From the NCBI GenBank assembly GCA_029204225.1, contig CM055108.1, forward strand, positions 2,634,348-2,698,347: DNA of 64,000 bases, in the 5' to 3' direction. The notes below the pieces were generated by a model, which made no database searches, had not been told where the DNA came from, and worked only from the letters and a program-made list of their open reading frames with translations. How positions within the stretch are numbered: position 1 is the stretch's first letter; every line of letters begins with the position of its first letter. The translations under genes and the position numbers were made by a program. Source of the DNA: Diphasiastrum complanatum (taxonomy: Eukaryota > Streptophyta > Lycopodiopsida > Lycopodiales > Lycopodiaceae). Shown here in pieces: positions 60,838-64,000 of this stretch.

Positions 60838-61975
60838 GAACACCTTGGTTAGAAATGGCCCGAGTGATTCAAGATTGGAAGAATAACAAAATTGTTTTTG
60901 GCAACAAAGATAGAAAAATCTATGTCGATGCCACCGGAAAGATAAAGCATGCACCCGTTGAAGATGATTGGTCCTCAACTACCTATGATGACCCCGATAG
61001 TATCGATTCCACCATAAAGGGTCATTACGTGCAGAGTACCGATATCATCAATTGGGGGCATGCCTTAGCGACCATCGATTATGTCAATGCCACTCTCTGT
61101 GCACAAGAAATTCACCAATAAGACTCAATTGAAATCACTATACACTCCACAGATATCAACACTTTCATCTTGCCCTTGTACATGATAGATGCAATCCCTA
61201 TTGAGTGGATGCTTGAAGATGTCTTCGTTATGGACATATCCACCAATGAGAATGGAATTCTTACTGGGGGAGAACATGAGTTATCTGACGACCAGCTAAT
61301 TTACTTGCTGGATCCCGAGCATTTAGGAAAGCGTCGTATACCGAAAGAGATTAAGCTTCCATTACCATTGGCTTGTGTACAACATCCACAACCAGTCCAC
61401 ACTTGTGTATACTGACCCAAACTCAAAGTCTATCAATGGTATGTACACAATGATGAAATCTTGAACACCATTGACGAAGACTTAGTTCATGAAAAAACAC
61501 CAAAACATTCATGCATGTCTACTATTACCAATCCACAAATATCCCGCACGCTAACAAACAAATCAAGGGTTGACGTATGATAAGCAATTCCAAATGCGTG
61601 AAAAACTGAAACATCCAATCAAACCTTTGATTCAAAATCAGACAAATCCTAGGCACGCTTCATCATCTACAAGTAAATCTGTAGAGGATATTCCTAAGAT
61701 CCCACATGAGGTAGTTGATGATCCACTTTATGATGTTCCCCAGCATTTTAAGGATTACACCACTGATGATGTCATCATCAATATGGTTAAGCCAAAATGG
61801 GAGCCTCAACCATCATCTACTTCTTTTGAAGGACCTGCAAAGACCATACCTCTTAATCTAAAGGATGACGATGAAGACATCGACCGTATCGTACATGTAG
61901 GAGCCCACCTGAATCCAATCCAATTACGAGACTTGGAACAGTTATTGCGCAAATACAGAGTTTACATGGAATTAT
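60838..61975 (+). pseudogene. Gypsy protease end and linker
   Basis: The reading starts TPWLEMARVIQDWKNNKIVF, equivalent to RPWLRIAQM of the minus copy. INWGHALATIDYVNA, HELSDDQL and LLDPEHLGKRR follow, the last two matching TDEHVL and DPDHYGMKK there. A later frame (61570-61977) is Pro/Asp-rich and ends VHVGAHLNPIQLRDLEQLL, the conserved segment just before RT. The protease active-site half is missing. Confidence 0.75.
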
Positions 61976-62860
61976 AAAAAAATGAAAGGGGTTCCTCCTG
62001 ATGTTGCCATCCATGCAATCCCATTGCAGGATGGTGCCATACATGTCTGCGCAAAACCTTATCGCACCAATCCTACATATCGCGAGAAGATATTCAGAAG
62101 CTTCTCGATGCGGGTTTCATATATGAAATCGAGCATACCAATTGGGTATCATCAATTGTGGTGGTGCCAAAGTAGAATGGTAAACTCCGTATATGCGTGG
62201 ATTTAAAGAAACTTAATGATCAAACAGAGAAGGATCATTTTCTCTTACCTCTGACTACACAAATCCTCAAAGATATGGCAGGAGCTAAAGCTTTTAGCTT
62301 CCTCGATGGTTTTAGTCGCTATTTCTTAGTCCAAATTGCTCCTGAAGATTGTTTCAAAATGGCTTTTGTTATAGAGTTTGGTACCTTTGCATATAACGTT
62401 ATGTCATTTGGTCTGTGCAATGCCCCATCCACATTTCAAAGGGTGATGCAACGAGCTTTCAAGGATCTGTTGCACAAGAATCTAGAGATTTATCTCAATG
62501 ATCTTGGTGTGCATTCCTCTCAAGATAAGCATCTTGATGCCCATGAACAAGTGTTCATTCATTGTCAAAGGTTTGGAAAATCATTGAATCCCGACAAGTG
62601 CCAGATCTGGGTTACCCATGGTGTGGTACTGGGCCATATTATTTCTCGAAATGGTATCGTCATTGATCCTGAAAAGATCAGAGTCATTCTTGCCCCTACC
62701 CGGCACAGTGAAAGAAATTTATATCTTTTCAGGCCACACAGGTTATTATCGAATTTTTATAATACACTATGCCGATAAAGTGCAATTAGTATATCAAATC
62801 GTTATGGACTGGACAGAAGACAGGATTAAAGCCTTTGAAGATCTTAAATAGGCTTAGCTA
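61976..62860 (+). pseudogene. Gypsy reverse transcriptase with YLND in the active site
   Basis: From KGVPPDVAIHAIPLQ the RT runs through a 193-codon frame (62197-62778): FSFLDGFSRYFLVQIAPED, NVMSFGLCNAPSTFQRVMQR, then IYLNDLGVHS at 62491-62502. The family's YxDD is YLND, with Asn in place of a metal-binding Asp. NPDKCQIWVTHGVVLGHIIS closes the domain. A frame change near 62700 is followed by FSGHTGYYRIFI. The copy is catalytically dead unless the Asn is a sequencing error. Confidence 0.88.
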
Positions 62861-62869
62861 CTGCACCCA

Positions 62870-63260
62870 TTCTTCACGTGCCCAATTATACCAAGGAATT
62901 TCATGTGCATACGGATGCTAGTAAGTATGCTATTGTTGCTATTTTAACGCAACCCAGAGAATATAAAAAGGATTTTCCAATCCATTTCCTGAGCCGTTAG
63001 CTTGTTCCAGCTTAGGTTAACTATTCCACAATAGATCAAGAAGCACCAGCAATGGTCTATGTGTTCAACAATTTCAACATTATTTGCTAGGCCAGTTGTT
63101 TGTTTTCTATACAGACCATCATGCTCTTCTTTACCTATTGAATAAACCTTGCAAAACTGGATGAATTGCACGATGGTTGTTGATTCTTTTAGAATTCAAC
63201 TTTCGCATTGTTATTCAAAAGGATCACAACATTTTCTGGCTGATCATCTTTCATGATTAC
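62870..63260 (+). pseudogene. Gypsy RNase H, broken
   Basis: VHTDASKYAIVAILTQPREY at about 62905 carries the conserved Asp, followed by FPIHFLSR and YSTIDQEAPAMVYVF. The rest (YTDHHALLYLLNK type) is split by frame changes and stops. Three or more stops lie within 390 bp. Confidence 0.75.
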
Positions 63261-64000
63261 CTAATGCTGAAGTATTTGATGAGCCAATAAATGATGAGTT
63301 GCCAGATGCATGTCTATTTTATATAGATGCAACTCCGTTATGGACAGATGATATCACTAGATATCTAGTCACTAGGGAGATCGATCCTTAGTTGACCAAA
63401 TCTCAAAAAGTCAAACTTATTACGAGATCTTTACCATATCATCTTATTGAGGGACAACTATATAAGTAAGGTGTTGATGGTATTACACATCATTGTGCCC
63501 ATGAGTCTGAATTCCAACAGATTATTGCCTTGACATGTGAGGGTATGGAGGGTGGACATTTCTCCTCTGATGCTATTGCTAAGGCATTTCTCTGGCTGGA
63601 TGTTGGTGGCCAATCCTTTTCAAAGACACTTACGCTTATGTAAAAGTTTGTGATGTTTGCCAATGCACAAAGAATACCAAAAAAGCTGATCACAATTTCC
63701 TTACTCCAATACTTGAAAGCGAAGCCTTTCACAAATGGGGTACTGATTTTGTTGGACCTATTAGTCCAGCAGCATGTGGCACGCAATCATGATATATCTT
63801 GATTGCCACCGATTATGCAACAAAGTGGTTAGAGGCTAGAGCAACACGCAAAGCCGACGCAAGTCTGTAGCACACTTCCTCTATGAAAACATCATCACTA
63901 GATTTGGTTGTCCAATAAAGCTTGTCAGTGATCGAGGTTCTCACTTCCTTAATGAAGTAATCAATAGTTTATTGACTCATTATTTCGTTATCCACCGAAA
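63261..64000 (+). pseudogene. Gypsy integrase, N-terminal and core part
   Basis: Linker words (LPDACLFYIDATPLW) lead to CEGMEGGHFSSDAIAKAF and the CDVCQ-type Cys pair near 63652. The core begins with GTDFVGPISPAACGT and ILIATDYATKW (first Asp) near 63800. KLVSDRGSHF (second Asp) lies near 63920. The third motif is beyond the window. Several stops and frame changes are present. Confidence 0.8.

Larger units (their letters stand above)
60832..64000 (+). mobile_element. Ty3/gypsy pol, plus orientation, runs off the window
   Basis: Normal gypsy order: protease C-terminus, linker, RT, RNase H, integrase zinc region and core, cut by the window end. It starts abruptly in Z copy b. The domains match the minus-strand copy at 16.3-18.9 kb. 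Many stops and frame changes are present. Domain entries follow. Confidence 0.88.

Overview
The window looks like nuclear DNA of a land plant. It is AT-rich, coding blocks are split by short introns with plant-type GTAAG/TTTTGCAG borders, and Ty1/copia and Ty3/gypsy LTR-retrotransposon remains are everywhere. There is no sign of operons, ribosome binding sites, CRISPR arrays or RNA genes. The density of broken, nested elements suggests a large, repeat-rich genome (fern, lycophyte or gymnosperm scale), but no sequence here fixes the lineage.

Region 1 (1-9 kb) is mostly intergenic. It holds one convincing host-type gene on the minus strand (1530-3252, three exons, about 458 aa, unknown function, with a KEN tripeptide) and small tandem duplications.

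Region 2 (9-30 kb) is a mosaic. Copia and gypsy fragments in both orientations surround two non-retroelement modules. Module 1 (12.6-16.05 kb) has a plus-strand Ulp1-like C48 cysteine-peptidase pseudogene (catalytic Cys now Tyr) facing a minus-strand spliced gene. Module 2 (24.0-29.95 kb) has an apparently intact two-exon plus-strand gene (474 aa, unknown) facing a decayed multi-exon minus-strand gene. Both modules end at the right with the same motif, AAAGGGTCTTTTT followed by a block ending CTAATG. That motif is also the terminal inverted repeat of a 372-bp element inside module 2. The intact gene has an elaborate upstream array (15-bp palindromic boxes, five CACGTG cores, two TTGACC boxes, TATA box). 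A 1264-bp piece that includes most of this array is duplicated 4120 bp upstream without the gene. A 284-bp MITE with TTGG target duplications interrupts a copia gag at 22.3 kb.

Region 3 (30.9-60.8 kb) is built from a few repeat units used several times: Z (about 6.1 kb, no recognised coding capacity), X (about 0.6 kb), copia-2 and copia-3. Their order copia-2, copia-3, X, Z on the plus strand (52.8-60.8 kb) is mirrored on the minus strand (43.3-30.9 kb), which makes a very large imperfect inverted duplication. Its central spacer holds a third Z copy and another copia fragment. Embedded in it are a 141-nt TC microsatellite, a GTCGA minisatellite inside a copia LTR, and a 700-bp segment dense in GTGGATAATCCAC-type palindromes.

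Region 4 (60.8-64 kb) is a plus-strand gypsy pol (protease end, RT, RNase H, start of integrase), full of stops and running off the window. Except for the 1.5-3.25 kb gene and the 24.7 kb gene, every coding block seen is broken or truncated.
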